Source: Bacillus sp. EB600 (GTDB taxonomy: Bacteria > Bacillota > Bacilli > Bacillales > Cytobacillaceae). Taken from it: 40,336 bases of DNA. Shown here in pieces: positions 31,748-40,162 of the stretch; the first letter of the stretch is position 1; the number at the start of each line of letters is the position of its first letter. The position numbers and the translations under genes are program-made. The notes below the pieces were generated by a model. That model saw nothing but the letters and a program-made list of their open reading frames with translations, was not told the origin of the DNA and did not search any database. The stretch is from assembly GCF_024494385.1 (NCBI RefSeq), contig NZ_JAEVLT010000039.1:1-40336 (forward strand), written 5' to 3'.

Positions 31748-31939
31748 TTAATACCAGGGCTTTTTAAAAAGTGCTTTCAACGCCAAAGCAAGTAATACGA
31801 TCGAAAAAATTAAAATTGCCAGAACTCCTATGAGATTGAAAAAAGGGTATAATCCCGTGAGAAAAGCAACTACTGGTAAATGTACTAAGGCAAATCCAGC
31901 AAAAATTGCAGCTAAAAATAAAAAAACAATTGAATTCAT
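31748..31939 (-). CDS. 63-residue membrane protein of unknown function
   Basis: MNSIVFLFLAAIFAGFALVH through to LALALKALFKKPWY, with two hydrophobic spans (about 3-30 and 34-55) and a basic C-terminus. AAGGAGGGG precedes the ATG. It lies between yneN and citB on the same strand, with hairpins on both sides, so it is its own unit. I recognise no family. Confidence 0.7.
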   Translation of the reverse strand: MNSIVFLFLAAIFAGFALVHLPVVAFLTGLYPFFNLIGVLAILIFSIVLLALALKALFKKPWY

Positions 31940-32020
31940 TTTATTATCCCCTCCTTATGGGATAATATATGAACAAATTAGTGTGCTTGAATAGGTTAAA
32001 CCCCTTTTTTGAAGAAATAA

Positions 32021-32051
32021 AAAACACCATGCAATTTTTGCATGGTGTTTT
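32021..32051 (-). terminator. terminator after citB
   Basis: AAAACACCATGCA (32021-32033) pairs perfectly with TGCATGGTGTTTT (32039-32051). Confidence 0.9.
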
Positions 32052-32068
32052 AACAATGAAAAGCACTC

Positions 32069-34783
32069 TTAAGCTTTTAATTTTTCACGAAGAACCATTT
32101 GAAGAATTCCGCCATGGCGGTAGTAATCAATTTCAACTTCTGAATCGAAGCGAACAATTACTTCAAACTCCTTCTTAGTACCATTTTCGTCAGTAGCGAC
32201 TACTTTTAATAGGTCATGTGGTTTTACGTCTTCACCAACTTGAACATCAATGGTTTCTTTACCAGTTAAGCCAAGTGTTTCAGCACTTTCTCCTTCTTTA
32301 AATTGAAGCGGTAAAACTCCCATTAGAACAAGGTTAGAACGGTGGATACGCTCAAAGCTTTCAGCAATAACTGTTTTAATCCCTAATAGATTCGTTCCTT
32401 TTGCAGCCCAGTCACGAGAAGAACCCATTCCATAATCTTTACCTGCCAGCACAGCTAATCCAATCCCGTTTTCTTTGTATTTCATGCATGCATCAAAGAT
32501 GGAGGTTACTTCACCTGTTGGCCAGTAGGTCGTAAATCCGCCTTCTGTACCTGGTGCAATTTGATTACGAATACGAATATTAGCAAAAGTACCGCGCATC
32601 ATTACTTCATGGTTTCCACGACGTGATCCATATGAGTTGAAGTCACGAGGCTCAACACCTTTTTCACGAAGGTATTTTCCAGCTGGAGTATCTTTACCAA
32701 TTGCTCCTGCAGGTGAAATATGGTCAGTCGTTACGGAATCGCCGAATTTACCTACAACCCGAAGTCCTGTTAAAGGCTTTACTTGGCCTGGATCCGGAGT
32801 TAGACCTTCGAAGAACGGTGGATTTTGAATATAGGTAGAATCCTTATCCCAATTATACAATGGTTCATCGCTAGTTTTGATTTCATTCCAGCGCTCGTTA
32901 TCTGTAAACACGTTTGCATATTCTCTACGGAATAATTCTGGTGTTACAGTACGTTTCACCACTTCGTTTACTTCAGCTGTTGATGGCCAGATGTCTTTGA
33001 AGAATACATCGTTACCGTCTTTGTCTTTTCCGATAGGTTCAGTAGCAAAGTCAATATTTACTGTACCAGCTAGAGCATATGCAACAACTAACGGTGGAGA
33101 AGCAAGATAGTTACCTTTAACAAGCGGGTGAATACGACCTTCAAAGTTACGGTTACCTGAAAGAACGGAGGTAACTAATAGATCATTTTCGGCTATTGTT
33201 TTTTCTATTTCTTCTTTTAACGGGCCTGAGTTACCGATACAGGTTGTACAGCCGTAACCTACTAGGTTGAAGCCAATTTCCTCAAGATATGGAAGTAATC
33301 CCGAATCACGAAGGTATCCAGTTACAACCTTAGAACCAGGTGCCAAAGAAGTTTTTACATATTTAGGAACTTCCATTCCTAATTCAACTGCTTTCTTGGC
33401 TACAAGTCCAGCGCCAACTAAAACATACGGGTTAGATGTATTTGTACAGCTTGTAATTGAAGCAATTCCAACAGCTCCAGTTTTCATAGTTGCCTTGTCA
33501 CCGTTATTGAAATTAACAACAGCCTCTTTTTCCAGCTCTTCTGGTTTAAAACCGAAGCCTTGATTTCCTTGAGGTGCTGAAACTGCTTTGACAAATGCCT
33601 CTTTCATTTTTGAAAGTGGAATTAAATCCTGCGGACGCTTAGGACCAGAAAGATTTGCTTCAATCACAGAAAGATCAATTTCTACTACATTTGTATAAAC
33701 AGGCTCGTCATTTGGATTGAAGAATAAGCCATTTTCTTTGCAATATTGCTCAACCACTTTTATTTGCTCTTCATTACGGCCAGTCAAACGTAAATACTCA
33801 ATAGATTCACCATCAACTGGGAAAAATCCGCAGGTTGCACCGTATTCTGGAGCCATGTTGGCAATTGTTGCCCGATCAGCAAGTGGTAGTGAAGGAACGC
33901 CAGGGCCGAAAAATTCTACGAATTTACCAACTACACCTTGACTCCGCAACACTTGAGTAACCTTTAGAGCAAGGTCCGTAGCGGTTGCACCGTTTGGAAG
34001 TTCGCCTACCAACTTAACCCCTACCACTTCTGGCACAGGGAAATAAGAAGGCTGACCAAGCATTCCAGCTTCTGCTTCAATACCGCCAACGCCCCATCCT
34101 AGAACACCAATACCATTAATCATCGTTGTATGAGAATCTGTACCAACTAATGTATCTGGGTATGCATCAAATTCACCATCAGCATTCTCTGAAACGTGAA
34201 CAACATCTGCCAAGAACTCAAGATTTACTTGGTGTACAATACCTGTTGCTGGTGGGACTGCACGATAGTTGTTGAATGATTTTTGAGCCCAGCTTAAGAA
34301 CTGATAACGTTCAGCATTACGCTTGAATTCTAAATCCATGTTTACTTTTAAGGAATCTGAACTTCCATAAGCATCGACTTGAACAGAGTGGTCGATAACT
34401 AGATCAACTGTTTTCTCTGGGTTGATTTTGTCAGGGTCTCCCCCTAAATCTGCCATTGCTTTTCTTAAAGATGCAAGGTCAACAACAGCTGGTACACCCG
34501 TGAAATCCTGAAGAATAACACGTGATGGTTTAAACGGAACATCTATTTCCTTTAATTGTTTTGTTCCCCATTTTGCTAAGTTTTCAACATGTTCTTTTGT
34601 GATTACTCTGCCATCACATTGGCGTAGTACAGATTCAAGTAAAACCTTAATGGAGTAAGGTAATTTAGAAACCTTTCCAATGCCAGCCTCTTCCAATGCA
34701 GCTAAACGAAAATAGTGATAACGTTTACCATCTAGATCAAAAGAAGAGTGTGCTTTAAATACATCATTCTTAACCATTACCAT
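32069..34783 (-). CDS. citB: aconitate hydratase (aconitase A)
   Basis: Aconitase interconverts citrate and isocitrate in the TCA cycle, and B. subtilis CitB also binds iron-responsive-element-like RNA when it loses its cluster. I start at MVMVKNDVFKAHSSFDLDGK (904 residues; family about 909) because AAGGGGGT lies seven bases before this ATG. An ATG eight codons upstream overlaps that site. The three cluster cysteines are visible in SITSCTNTSNP and GYGCTTCIGNSGPL. GSRRGNHEVMMRG and GKDYGMGSSRDWAAKG are the substrate-binding blocks. An operator-like palindrome centred about 66 bases before the predicted start of transcription fits CcpC control. Confidence 0.97.
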   Translation of the reverse strand: MVMVKNDVFKAHSSFDLDGKRYHYFRLAALEEAGIGKVSKLPYSIKVLLESVLRQCDGRVITKEHVENLAKWGTKQLKEIDVPFKPSRVILQDFTGVPAVVDLASLRKAMADLGGDPDKINPEKTVDLVIDHSVQVDAYGSSDSLKVNMDLEFKRNAERYQFLSWAQKSFNNYRAVPPATGIVHQVNLEFLADVVHVSENADGEFDAYPDTLVGTDSHTTMINGIGVLGWGVGGIEAEAGMLGQPSYFPVPEVVGVKLVGELPNGATATDLALKVTQVLRSQGVVGKFVEFFGPGVPSLPLADRATIANMAPEYGATCGFFPVDGESIEYLRLTGRNEEQIKVVEQYCKENGLFFNPNDEPVYTNVVEIDLSVIEANLSGPKRPQDLIPLSKMKEAFVKAVSAPQGNQGFGFKPEELEKEAVVNFNNGDKATMKTGAVGIASITSCTNTSNPYVLVGAGLVAKKAVELGMEVPKYVKTSLAPGSKVVTGYLRDSGLLPYLEEIGFNLVGYGCTTCIGNSGPLKEEIEKTIAENDLLVTSVLSGNRNFEGRIHPLVKGNYLASPPLVVAYALAGTVNIDFATEPIGKDKDGNDVFFKDIWPSTAEVNEVVKRTVTPELFRREYANVFTDNERWNEIKTSDEPLYNWDKDSTYIQNPPFFEGLTPDPGQVKPLTGLRVVGKFGDSVTTDHISPAGAIGKDTPAGKYLREKGVEPRDFNSYGSRRGNHEVMMRGTFANIRIRNQIAPGTEGGFTTYWPTGEVTSIFDACMKYKENGIGLAVLAGKDYGMGSSRDWAAKGTNLLGIKTVIAESFERIHRSNLVLMGVLPLQFKEGESAETLGLTGKETIDVQVGEDVKPHDLLKVVATDENGTKKEFEVIVRFDSEVEIDYYRHGGILQMVLREKLKA

Positions 34784-34878
34784 ATTAAATACCCCCTTAT
34801 TCGTCATAATATACCAAAAGGAACGAAAAATCGAAAAGTTTGAATATTCCCATCGACACCACTTTTCTCACAATTCTA

Positions 34879-34907
34879 ATCTTAATACAACAGTTTCCAT
34901 ATGTAAA
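34879..34907 (-). promoter_or_regulatory. sigma-A promoter of citB
   Basis: On the minus strand TTTACA (34907-34902), 17 bases, TAAGAT (34884-34879). It predicts a start near 34872 and a leader of about 90 bases. Confidence 0.6.
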
Positions 34908-34927
34908 TAAAAAGAAAGTTATTGCTC

Positions 34928-34948
34928 ATGATAAGTTTTTCTTATCAT
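34928..34948. promoter_or_regulatory. putative CcpC operator upstream of citB
   Basis: ATGATAAG (34928-34935) and CTTATCAT (34941-34948) form a perfect dyad with ATAA/TTAT cores. Its centre is about -66 relative to the predicted citB start, the position of the CcpC dyad in B. subtilis citB as I recall. The spacing between ATAA and TTAT is 7 here against 9 remembered, which weakens the call. Confidence 0.5.
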
Positions 34949-35111
34949 ATATTCTAATTTCCCTTAAATATTTCGAGAAACTTATTGCTATGATTGCTGT
35001 AATTTGGGATTGATAAAATCTTCTAATTTTCATTTATTATGGTGAAAAAGCAATGATCTGGTCTTTTTTTTCGCTATTGGGGAAATAGTAACAAGGTGGG
35101 AGGTGAATAAA

Positions 35112-35261
35112 TTGGTGCGAAAAAAGTCAAATCATGTTATTCCCGGCATGAACGCAGCAGATGGCCAAGGTAAAGGCGCTGGTTATAACGTAGAACTGAG
35201 CAATGAACCATTGACCGTAAAGGAAAAAATGAATAACAAGAGACGAAAGAAAAACCAGTGA
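35112..35261 (+). CDS. sspO: small acid-soluble spore protein SspO
   Basis: 49 residues from a TTG start: MVRKKSNHVIPGMNAADGQG, KGAGYNVELSNEPLTVKEKM, NNKRRKKNQ. B. subtilis SspO has the same KxNHVIxGMN...GQGKGAGY...NNKKRK frame. TGGGAGGTGAATAA precedes the TTG. It is divergent from citB and ended by a shared terminator. Confidence 0.93.
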   Translation: MVRKKSNHVIPGMNAADGQGKGAGYNVELSNEPLTVKEKMNNKRRKKNQ

Positions 35262-35271
35262 AAATACGATG

Positions 35272-35297
35272 AAGGCAGGGTGATGCTACCCTGCCTT
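35272..35297. terminator. bidirectional terminator between sspO and the small coiled-coil gene
   Basis: AAGGCAGGGT (35272-35281) pairs perfectly with ACCCTGCCTT (35288-35297). Confidence 0.85.
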
Positions 35298-35304
35298 TGA
35301 AATT

Positions 35305-35586
35305 CTATTGTTCAAAGTTGTTAACTTCAGAAATTATTTTTTGCAGATCCTGTTGAAATTGGTCAAGTTGAACTTTTTGGTGCTCAGAAGCTACTTCTAA
35401 TGCGTTTTCGATTTGTTGGTAGGCTTCATTTACTTCATTTTTTAAATGGTGTAATTGATGTCCGTAGCTGCTGCTATCACGGACAATTTCAAAATATAAT
35501 TCCTCAGCATTTTCCATACCTTGCTGTGCTGCTTGAAATGCTTGCTGTTTATTCTTCTTGTAAGGCATTCTTTGCATTCTCTTCAC
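35305..35586 (-). CDS. small coiled-coil protein (DUF2524/YtzC-like?)
   Basis: 93 residues, nearly all helical: a basic start (MKRMQRMPYKKNKQQAFQAA) then QQGMENAEELYFEIVRDSSS and heptad-rich NEVNEAYQQIENALEVASEH. Length and pattern (QxxMxxAEExL...SSxYxxxLxxLxNEVxxAxxxIxxAL) recall the YtzC/DUF2524 family, but I am not certain. AAAGGAG lies before the ATG. It is leftward between the two rightward spore-protein genes sspO and sspP. A spore role is possible from context. Confidence 0.65.
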   Translation of the reverse strand: MKRMQRMPYKKNKQQAFQAAQQGMENAEELYFEIVRDSSSYGHQLHHLKNEVNEAYQQIENALEVASEHQKVQLDQFQQDLQKIISEVNNFEQ

Positions 35587-35691
35587 TCCTTTTCTTTAAG
35601 CCTATACCGATAAATTGTACTAAAGTATAAACTTATATACAGAATAAAACGTACAACAATAGGTATCCTATCAATTAGGAGGGATAGCAAG

Positions 35692-35829
35692 ATGAACAAA
35701 AATGATGGAAAAGATATGCGCAAAAATGCGCCAAAGCAATCAGGACAACCCGAGCCCTTAAGTGGATCACATAAAGTAAAAAATCGCCAGCATACTCGCG
35801 CCAAGCATAACACACATCATGATATGTAA
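35692..35829 (+). CDS. sspP: small acid-soluble spore protein SspP
   Basis: 45 residues: MNKNDGKDMRKNAPKQSGQP, EPLSGSHKVKNRQHTRAKHN, THHDM. The pattern KDMxKNAPK...GQPEPLSGSxKVKNRxHTRxKHNxxHDM is that of B. subtilis SspP (also called CotL). AGGAGGGATAG precedes the ATG. In B. subtilis sspP, sspO and citB are neighbours, as here. Confidence 0.95.
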   Translation: MNKNDGKDMRKNAPKQSGQPEPLSGSHKVKNRQHTRAKHNTHHDM

Positions 35830-35839
35830 AAAGAGTGGA

Positions 35840-35881
35840 GTTTAAAAGGTTGACCCTTGTCTAGGGGTCAACCTTTTAAAC
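35840..35881. terminator. bidirectional terminator between sspP and selA
   Basis: GTTTAAAAGGTTGACCC (35840-35856) is the exact complement of GGGTCAACCTTTTAAAC (35865-35881). It overlaps the selA stop codon. Confidence 0.9.
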
Positions 35882-37282
35882 ATGAACAAGAGCTTGTAAC
35901 AACAGTTCTTCTTCTACTATTGAAACTGTTCTTAAATCAAGGAGAAATTCATCCTTTTGAATTCGAGCTACAACCGCAGGCTTGTTTTCTATTCTTAGTT
36001 TTCGAGCCAATTGTTCTGCAGTTATCAAATGATGTTTTAACGCAATTAATACGGTTGGAAGCTCTACCTCAGGCATCGTACCACCACCAACTTGGCTAGT
36101 GCCATGAATGATTTTAACTTCAAAATGAGTAGACAGCTCTAATAAGGAAGAAACAAAATGGGTGGCTCGATTTTCTATCTGCTCAACAGATTGGAATAAA
36201 TCCCGAATGACAGGAATGTTTTGAATACCTTTATCCCCTTTAACATAATCAATCAAGGTACCTTCAAGCGCTGCTAACGTCATTTTATCGACGCGAAGCA
36301 CCCGAGCTAATTGATGTTTTTTTAAACGATCTATGAGTGCCTTTTTTCCAGCAATGATCCCAGCTTGCGGTCCTCCTAGTAATTTATCCCCGCTAAATGT
36401 AACAAGGTCTGCCTGAGCCTCAATAATTTCTCTAACAACTGGTTCTTCCCCTATACCATGTTTTCGAAAATCATATAGGGCCCCGCTTCCAAGGTCTTCA
36501 TAATAAATCACATTTTCAAACCTTTGAGCGAAATTGATGAGTTCTTGGGTTTCGACTGATTCAGTAAAACCAACAACTTTAAAATTGCTGGTATGGACCT
36601 TCATTACAATGGAGGTTTCAGGACTTATTGCCTTTTCATAATCATAAAGGTGAGTCTTATTGGTTGTTCCCACTTCGACTAATTTGGCCCCGCTTTCTTC
36701 CATAATCGAAGAAATGCGAAAGGAACCGCCAATTTCAACTAATTGTCCTCTTGAAACAATTACTTCTTTATTAGCTGCTAGCGCTCTTAGCACAAGATAT
36801 ACGGCGGCCGCATTATTATTTACAATCATTGCCGCTTCGGCGCCTGTCAACTCTTTAATTAATGTCTCAACATGGCTATGTCTTGAACCACGTTCGCCTT
36901 CTTCAAGCTTATACTCCAAATTAGAATAATTTTGCGCGGTTTCTACGACATGGGAAACCGCTTTATCACTCAATCGAGCCCTACCTAGGTTGGTATGCAA
37001 AATAGTTCCTGTTGCATTGATAACCTTTTTTAATGTAAAGTCCATTTGCTTTATGATTTTCCCCTTAACTATATGGAAAATTTCATCAATAAATTGGTCA
37101 GTTCCTGGAATGGCACCCTGCCAACTATCAGTTAAAATCGATTTTCGTATTTGCTCGATAACATCTTTTAATTGCTTAGTTAATTCAGTGAAATCGACAT
37201 CCGTCTCATGAATAAGTGTTGTGAACTGTCCATGATTTTGCAGTTCATGGACAGCTGGAATACAGCGCAGCCTATCTTTCAC
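35876..37282 (-). CDS. selA: L-seryl-tRNA(Sec) selenium transferase
   Basis: SelA converts seryl-tRNA(Sec) to selenocysteinyl-tRNA(Sec) using selenophosphate from SelD, with PLP. The 468-residue product (E. coli 463) has family blocks VINATGTILHTNLGRARLSD, SNLEYKLEEGERGSRHSHVE, and the PLP-lysine motif TFSGDKLLGGPQAGII. Start is GTG 37282 with GGGGG upstream. selB and the selenocysteine tRNA gene are not in the window. It is divergent from the cotM-like gene and convergent with sspP. Its presence supports reading the UGA codons in selD and the HesB-like gene as selenocysteine. Confidence 0.96.
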   Translation of the reverse strand: MKDRLRCIPAVHELQNHGQFTTLIHETDVDFTELTKQLKDVIEQIRKSILTDSWQGAIPGTDQFIDEIFHIVKGKIIKQMDFTLKKVINATGTILHTNLGRARLSDKAVSHVVETAQNYSNLEYKLEEGERGSRHSHVETLIKELTGAEAAMIVNNNAAAVYLVLRALAANKEVIVSRGQLVEIGGSFRISSIMEESGAKLVEVGTTNKTHLYDYEKAISPETSIVMKVHTSNFKVVGFTESVETQELINFAQRFENVIYYEDLGSGALYDFRKHGIGEEPVVREIIEAQADLVTFSGDKLLGGPQAGIIAGKKALIDRLKKHQLARVLRVDKMTLAALEGTLIDYVKGDKGIQNIPVIRDLFQSVEQIENRATHFVSSLLELSTHFEVKIIHGTSQVGGGTMPEVELPTVLIALKHHLITAEQLARKLRIENKPAVVARIQKDEFLLDLRTVSIVEEELLLQALVHV

Positions 37283-37374
37283 TATTCAAAACCCCCAACT
37301 CATTTCATTCCATGCTTATTATAACATCTTCACAAATTTTCTGCTGTTGAATAATATAAACCTGCGAAGGGGGA

Positions 37375-37779
37375 ATGATGATGATTGAGAACAAAGATGA
37401 CCAATCTTTAGACAATGAGGTAATCGAAAAATGGCTTGAAAATTACTTTCTTGATCCATTGACAACTTATTATGATCAAACACAATTCCGTATCGATCTT
37501 TATGAAACAGACAATGAATGGATCGTAGAGGCTTTGTTAAACGATTGTAATTCCTCCGATATAACTATCTATGTGGAGGATAAAAAGCTTTTAATAACCG
37601 AAAAAAGAAGCGCTTTGTCATCATCAACAAATCAACAGAAACGTACTCGTTCAATTGAATTCCCCTTTCCGATCTATAATCATAAAATCAAAGCCGCCTT
37701 TCATAACGGCATTCTGGAAGTATTTATTTCAAAGATAGATAAAGAATTTGGGAAAAATCGATATATCACCTTACCATAA
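37375..37779 (+). CDS. cotM: CotM-like spore coat protein, Hsp20/alpha-crystallin domain
   Basis: 134 residues with an Hsp20/alpha-crystallin core: FRIDLYETDNEWIVEALLND, then ITIYVEDKKLLITEKRSALS, RSIEFPFPI, and the C-terminal HNGILEVFISK (the family A-x-x-x-n-GvL form). B. subtilis CotM (about 130) is an alpha-crystallin-related outer coat protein mapped beside sspP, so position supports the name. The N-terminal region (MIENKDDQSLDNEVIEKWLE) is acidic. GAAGGGGGAATG precedes two ATGs. No C-terminal IxI motif of chaperone Hsp20s is seen, which fits a structural role. Confidence 0.75.
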   Translation: MMMIENKDDQSLDNEVIEKWLENYFLDPLTTYYDQTQFRIDLYETDNEWIVEALLNDCNSSDITIYVEDKKLLITEKRSALSSSTNQQKRTRSIEFPFPIYNHKIKAAFHNGILEVFISKIDKEFGKNRYITLP

Positions 37780-37829
37780 TGATAGTGGTTCAGATATTCT
37801 TTGATAGATGGTGTTAAAAGCGACTAGAA

Positions 37830-37867
37830 TGCCCACAAGCAATTTATTCTCTTGTGGGCATTTTTTT
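37830..37867 (+). terminator. terminator after the cotM-like gene
   Basis: TGCCCACAAG (37830-37839) pairs perfectly with CTTGTGGGCA (37851-37860), followed by T7. Confidence 0.95.
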
Positions 37868-38032
37868 GCTTTCCCCAATATCAAAAAGTAGACGATCCTT
37901 TTTTTCTTCAATAGTTGTGCTTCTAATCGTGCTCTTTTCATTTGAAAGAGTTATACTATTAAAGCAAAACTTCTATTCGTTAGGTTGAAAGCATTCTTTC
38001 CCTAATGGAAAAGTCTTACCGCGCTATTTCCA

Positions 38033-38078
38033 TCTAATTTAATTCTATCTAAAACGATTTAAATAGAATTAAATTAGA
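38033..38078. repeat. perfect 16-bp inverted repeat upstream of selD
   Basis: TCTAATTTAATTCTAT (38033-38048) and ATAGAATTAAATTAGA (38063-38078) are exact complements around a 14-base spacer that can add four pairs (TAAA/TTTA). It ends 32 bases before the selD start. An operator or leader hairpin is possible; no T run follows, so it is not a standard terminator. Confidence 0.7.
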
Positions 38079-38110
38079 AATTGAATTTGAATACAATGGA
38101 GGTGGACATT

Positions 38111-39163
38111 TTGAGTGAACAAGAGAAAATTCGCCTAACTTCTTTGTCAACCAAAGCTGGTTGAGGCTGTAAAATAGGTCCTGAAGACCTTGCGCAAGTT
38201 TTGCGCAGTTTACCAAAGCAAGAAACTGTACCCGAATTACTTGTTGGAAATGAAACAGCTGATGATGCTGGTGTTTATCAATTAACGGATTCCATCGCAT
38301 TAATCCAGACAGTTGATTATTTTACACCTATCGTTGATGACCCCTATATGTTCGGCCAAATTGCCGCTGCAAATGCCTTGAGTGATGTCTATGCAATGGG
38401 CGGGGACCCAAAAACCGTGATGAATATTGTTGGCTATCCAATTAAGAAGTTAGGTCCGGAGATGCTAACCGAGATTCTTCGTGGTGCAGCAGACAAAGTG
38501 AAAGAGGCTGGTGCTTTAACCGTAGGTGGGCACTCTGTCGATGACCAAGAGCCAAAATTCGGACTATCTGTAACAGGAATCGTTCACCCGAAGAAAATCT
38601 GGAAAAATGTAGGCTCTAAACCAGGTGACGTTCTTGTGTTAACGAAGCCGATCGGTGTTGGCATGATGACGACAGGCATAAAAAGAAGCGTAGTAACCCC
38701 GGAACAAGAACAAACTGTAACGGAAACAATGGCATTGTTAAACAAGACAGCAGCTGAGTGTTTGCGGAAATACCATCCACACGCTGTTACAGATGTTACG
38801 GGATTTGGACTTCTCGGACATGGAAGTGAAATGGCGCGTGGAAGTAATGTCAGCTTTGACATGACATTCTCGGATGTCCCACTTCTTGAAGGAACTGAAA
38901 AGTTAGCCAAGGATGGAGTTGTACCAGGTGGCTCAAAATCAAACCATAAATGGCTTGGTAATGATATTGATTATGCAGACCTTCTTCCAGAAGAACAGCT
39001 AATCCTTTGTGATGCGGTTACATCTGGCGGCCTGCTTGTTTCACTTCCAGAAAATGAGGCTGCACTGTACGTTGAAGACCTCCATCAAAATGGTTTGAGA
39101 AATGCAGCAATAATCGGTCGTGTTACCGAAAAAAAAGACAAACTTATCTATCTGAAAAAATAG
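38111..39163 (+). CDS. selD: selenide, water dikinase (selenophosphate synthetase), selenoprotein
   Basis: SelD makes selenophosphate from selenide and ATP. The frame starts at TTG 38111 behind GGAGGTGGACA. Codon 18 is UGA (38162-38164), and the frame stays open to TAG at 39161, 350 residues. Residues around it, LSTKAGUGCKIGPED, match the SelD active site (GAG-C/U-GCK), whose Cys or Sec is Cys17 in E. coli. Other blocks are DDAGVYQL, IQTVDYFTPIVDDPY, ANALSDVYAMGGDPKT and GHSVDDQEPKFGLSVTG. An annotation that treats UGA as stop would start about codon 31 and lose the glycine-rich N-terminus. Two hairpins follow the UGA, a candidate SECIS. Confidence 0.95.
38176..38207 (+). promoter_or_regulatory. 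candidate bacterial SECIS region in selD
   Basis: Two adjacent stems follow the UGA: AGGTC-CTGAA-GACCT (38176-38190) and TGCGCA-AGTTT-TGCGCA (38191-38207). The second loop has G in its second position and lies 32 bases after the UGA, within the range used for bacterial SECIS elements as I remember it. Which stem binds SelB cannot be told by eye. Confidence 0.5.
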
Positions 39164-39170
39164 AAAGTGA

Positions 39171-39203
39171 CTAGGCACCATTCAAAAATTGGATGGTGCC
39201 TGT
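39171..39203 (+). terminator. hairpin after selD
   Basis: GGCACCATTC pairs with GATGGTGCC around an eight-base loop. The T tract after it is broken (TGTCATTTT), so it is a weak terminator or a dispersed palindrome. Confidence 0.6.
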
Positions 39204-39217
39204 CATTTTCCGTTTTA

Positions 39218-40162
39218 TTAGATTTTTTTTCGTACATTTTGAATCATGTCTTTTGTCATTGTTGCTAAATTATATTTTGCTTTAAAGCCCCATTCTATTA
39301 CTGCTGCAGCTGGATCAAGAGAATTAGGCCAGCTTTCAGCGATTCTTTGCCGAATTGGATCAACTTTATAGGTAATAGTAAATCCTCGTATATGTTTGGT
39401 AATTTCTGCAGCAATTTCTTCAGGAGCGATGCTCATTGCTGTCACATTGAAGGAGTTGCGATGGGTAAGTTTGGAGGAGTCTGCTTCCATTAAATTAACT
39501 ATGGCATTCAAGGCATCCGGCATATACATCATATCCAGATAGGTCCCTTTATCGATATAGCAAGAGTAATTTCCGTGTTTAATTGCTGAATAAAAGATCT
39601 CTACAGCATAATCGGTTGTCCCTCCACCCGGGGGTGCCACGTAGGATATCAACCCGGGAAAGCGCAGTCCACGTGTATCAACATTAAATTTTTGATAATA
39701 GTAATCACAAAGGAGTTCCCCAGCCACTTTATTTACGCCGTACATTGTCGTTGGGCGCATAATCGTATCCTGCGGTGTTAAATTCTTTGGAGTGGAAGGC
39801 CCAAAGACTCCAATCGAACTTGGTGTAAAAAATTGTGCCTTCATTTCTCTAGCGGTTTCAAGTGCATTCAGTAATCCGCCCATGTTTAAATTCCAGGCGT
39901 AAATGGGTCGCGCTTCTGAAGTGGCTGACAACAGAGCCGCAAGATGGATTACAGTATCGACGCTATATTTCTTCGCAATCTCAAACATTGACTTTAATTC
40001 AGTAACATCAAGAATTTCAAATGGACCACCCTCTGCTGTTTCGCTCTCATTTATGTGAATATCAGAAGCAATGACAGCATCGGAACCGTAAATCTTTCTT
40101 AATTTTACTGTTAATTCGGTTCCGATTTGCCCCAAAGCCCCCGTTATTAGAATCCGTTTCAT
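39218..40162 (-). CDS. L-threonine 3-dehydrogenase, short-chain dehydrogenase type
   Basis: 314 residues with Rossmann motif ITGALGQIGTEL, SDR catalytic YGVNKVAGE, and the stretch VAPPGGGTTDYAVEIFYSAI that marks the SDR-type threonine dehydrogenases (NAD-dependent oxidation of threonine to 2-amino-3-ketobutyrate). This differs from the zinc Tdh of E. coli. The partner kbl (ketobutyrate CoA-ligase) is often adjacent but is not seen here; it could lie beyond the window. GAGGACGGAG precedes the ATG. A UDP-sugar epimerase would be the alternative, but the TTDYAVEIF motif argues against it. Confidence 0.85.
   Translation of the reverse strand: MKRILITGALGQIGTELTVKLRKIYGSDAVIASDIHINESETAEGGPFEILDVTELKSMFEIAKKYSVDTVIHLAALLSATSEARPIYAWNLNMGGLLNALETAREMKAQFFTPSSIGVFGPSTPKNLTPQDTIMRPTTMYGVNKVAGELLCDYYYQKFNVDTRGLRFPGLISYVAPPGGGTTDYAVEIFYSAIKHGNYSCYIDKGTYLDMMYMPDALNAIVNLMEADSSKLTHRNSFNVTAMSIAPEEIAAEITKHIRGFTITYKVDPIRQRIAESWPNSLDPAAAVIEWGFKAKYNLATMTKDMIQNVRKKI

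Noticed and set aside
39218..40162. UDP-glucose 4-epimerase or other nucleotide-sugar enzyme.
   Set aside because: The PPGGGTTDYAVEIF stretch is typical of SDR-type threonine dehydrogenases and no sugar genes are nearby.
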